Shown piece after piece: positions 8,285 to 10,252 of a stretch of 10,252 nt of DNA. The stretch is from a bacterium (GTDB lineage Bacteria > Bacillota_I > Bacilli_A > Mycoplasmatales > Mycoplasmoidaceae): assembly GCA_017633835.1 (NCBI GenBank), contig JAGBOP010000020.1:1-10252 (forward strand), read 5' to 3'. Every line of letters begins with the position of its first letter. Position 1 is the first letter of the stretch. The translations under genes were made by a program, and so were the position numbers. The notes under the pieces are model-generated. The model was not told the origin of the DNA, searched no databases, and worked only from the letters and a program-made list of their open reading frames with translations.

Positions 8285-10159
8285 ATGAAAAAAGACCACC
8301 AAAAAAATAAAAAGAATGCTGATAACCGTAAGGCAATTGAAATCAATTCCTTATTGCATAAAGTAAATGTAGGAGTAAACAGTGACAATGTCTTTGTTTT
8401 TTCTTCTCCATTAACGGTAGCTGATTTTGCTAAAAGTGTCAACCATCCAGCTTCCGAAATTATCCGTTACTTCTTAATTAAAGGCCAAATTTTAAATATT
8501 AATTCTTTATTAACTGAAGAACAAATTGGGGAATTATGTTTAAACTTTGGACTTGATTTTAAGAAAGAAGACGAAGTTACTGAAGAAAATATTTTTGATC
8601 ACATTAAAGTTAATCCCGAAGGAGCAAAATATATTAAACGAGCTCCAATTGTTACTATTATGGGCCACGTTGACCACGGCAAAACTAGTTTACTTGATGT
8701 AATTCGCAACACGCATGTGGCTGCAAAGGAAGCAGGGGGAATTACCCAACATATTGGTGCATACCAAATTAAGTATAATGATCAACCAGTTACTTTTATT
8801 GATACTCCTGGTCACGAAACTTTTAGCGAAATGCGAGCTCGCGGGGCGGAAATTACGGACATTATTGTTTTAGTAGTCGCTGCTGATGATGGGGTCATGC
8901 CCCAAACTATTGAAGCCATTGATCACGCTAAATCATCCAAAGCTAAACTAATTGTTTTCATCAACAAAATGGATAAACAAGGAGCAAACGTTGATAAAGT
9001 TTTATCCCAACTAGCAGACCATGATGTTTTAGTGGAAGATTGAGGTGGTGACATCTTATGTGTGAAAGGATCAGCCTTAAAGAAACAAGGAATTAATGAA
9101 TTACTTGACTCCATCTTCTTACTTGCTGATATTGACGATCACCAAGCTGTAGTTAATTCTTTACCAATTGGAGTAGTCCTTGAATCAAAACTTGATAAAG
9201 GTTTAGGACCGCAAGTAAGTGTAATTGTTCAACAAGGTACACTTCGGAAAGGTGATTACATTGTGTGCCAATGTACCACTGGTAGAGTGCGCACAATCAA
9301 AAATGAAAACGGGGAAAACATGGATGAAGTATTACCATCCACTCCTGCGATAATTTCTGGTCTTGATTCTCTTCCTAACCCCGGTGATCATTTCATTGCT
9401 TTGCGGGATGAAAAATTAGCTAAATCAATTGCTTTAAAATTAACCAAGAAACAAATTAACGAAGAACGTTTATATGAATTAAGCAATAAAGATACTGAAG
9501 ATACCACTGATAAGAAGGTAACTAACATTATTTTACGAGCGGATGCAAACGGAAGCATTGAAGCTATTAAAAATTTGTTTAGCAAAATTAACATTGCAGG
9601 TACTTCATTAAAAATTATTCGCAGTGCGATTGGGTCGATTAGTGAATCAGATGTTAAATTAGCTAAAGCAAGTAAAGCTTTAATCATTGGTTTTAACGTG
9701 CGTCCATCCAAATTAGTGCGTGATTTAGCAAATAACATTGGGGTTAAAATATTATTCCAAAATGTTGTTTACGCATTAAAAGACCAAATTGAACACATTC
9801 TCATCGGTTCATTAGACCCCGTTTATGAAGAAAGTGTAATTGGTGAAGCTAGTGTTAAGCAAATCTTTAAAGCATCAAGTGTTGGCACCATTGCTGGATG
9901 CGTTGTTGTTTCAGGAAAAGTGGTTCGGAATGCTAAAGCTAGAGTTATTCGGGATGGAATTGTTATTTATACTTCCATTATTGCTTCTTTAAAGCATTTA
10001 AAAGATGACGTCAAAGAAGTTACTGAAGGTAAAGAATGTGGACTTACCATTGGTGGGTTTAATGACATTAAAGATGGTGATACCATTGAATGCTTTATTG
10101 AACAACAAGTAGATCTTGAAAAGAAATTAGGAGAACAAGCCAGTGAAAAGAAGAACTAG
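8285..10159 (+). CDS. infB: Translation initiation factor IF-2
   Basis: IF-2 is the GTPase that places initiator fMet-tRNA on the 30S subunit and promotes 50S joining. The frame encodes 624 residues, with TGA at 9041-9043 coding Trp253 in the family-typical VEDWGGD. The protein has a short Lys-rich start, an IF2_N domain (about 38-92, [20 protein letters not shown]), then the G domain: G1 GHVDHGKT (127-134), switch [11 protein letters not shown] (151-160), G3 DTPGH (173-177), G4 NKMD (227-230) and G5 SAL (263-265). Domains II-IV and the fMet-tRNA-binding C-terminal domain follow to the end. It is shorter than Bacillus IF-2 (roughly 700 residues) because the N-terminal region is reduced, as is common in mycoplasmas. 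The ATG is preceded by AGAGG at 8 bases. Its last 17 bases overlap the next gene, probably rbfA. Confidence 0.98.
10129..10133 (+). promoter_or_regulatory. Shine-Dalgarno site supporting a GTG start for rbfA
   Basis: AGGAG lies within the end of infB, 9 bases before the GTG at 10143. It is one of the best Shine-Dalgarno matches in the window and there is no in-frame ATG nearby, so the GTG start is credible. Confidence 0.65.
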
Positions 10160-10252
10160 TCATCCTTACAGTAAAGATAAAAAAGAAGCATTAGTGCTTG
10201 ATTACCTAAATGAACAGCTATACAAAATAAAAGATCAAAGAATTGATCCCAG
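10143..10252 (+). CDS. rbfA: Probable 30S ribosome-binding factor RbfA (partial, N-terminus only)
   Basis: RbfA helps mature the 16S rRNA of the 30S subunit. Only 36 codons are visible, reading from a GTG start in a different frame from infB and overlapping it by 17 bases. After a basic start ([13 protein letters not shown]) comes LDYLNEQLYKIKDQRIDP, which fits the RbfA pattern of a first helix ending in L..lkDPRI. Position right after infB is the standard place of rbfA in Firmicutes and mollicutes. The call rests on context plus this short motif, so another small gene is possible. Confidence 0.68.
   Translation, partial: MKRRTSHPYSKDKKEALVLDYLNEQLYKIKDQRIDP

Overview
The window is an AT-rich piece of a mollicute chromosome (Mycoplasma/Ureaplasma relatives). 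The main evidence is the genetic code. UvrB, SecA, the RNase HIII, the unknown membrane protein, NusA and IF2 read as unbroken, well-conserved proteins only if TGA is tryptophan (code 4). Several of these TGA codons fall at positions where the family has Trp. TGG is also used for Trp, and CGG is used freely for Arg. The adjacent pairs secA-uvrB and nusA-infB-rbfA are, from memory, also neighbours in Mycoplasma genitalium and M. pneumoniae. That suggests the pneumoniae side of the mollicutes, but I cannot name the species.

Layout: two divergent gene blocks leave a 52-base gap at 5112-5163. The left block runs on the minus strand in the order rnhC, secA, uvrB. It is very tight: there are 2 bases between rnhC and secA and a 17-base overlap between secA and uvrB. 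UvrB runs off the left edge without its C-terminus. The right block runs on the plus strand: an unrecognised protein of 248 residues with two membrane segments, then acpS 5 bases later. After a 124-base gap come nusA, infB and the first 36 codons of a probable rbfA. That gap holds a TATAAT promoter and a leader hairpin. infB and rbfA also overlap by 17 bases.

Function: this is a housekeeping region. RNase HIII removes RNA from RNA/DNA hybrids, SecA drives protein export, and UvrB is the damage-verifying helicase of nucleotide excision repair. AcpS activates acyl carrier protein. NusA, IF2 and RbfA link transcription elongation, translation initiation and 30S maturation. The usual Firmicutes partners rimP (before nusA) and ylxR/ylxQ (between nusA and infB) are absent here.

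I see no mobile element, CRISPR array, tRNA, rRNA or phage gene, and no convincing new multi-gene system. The points worth a second look are the unknown two-helix membrane protein, the hairpin at the extreme 5' end of the predicted nusA transcript, the long low-complexity tails on UvrB, SecA and NusA, an RNase HIII without its N-terminal domain, and the interleaved divergent promoters.
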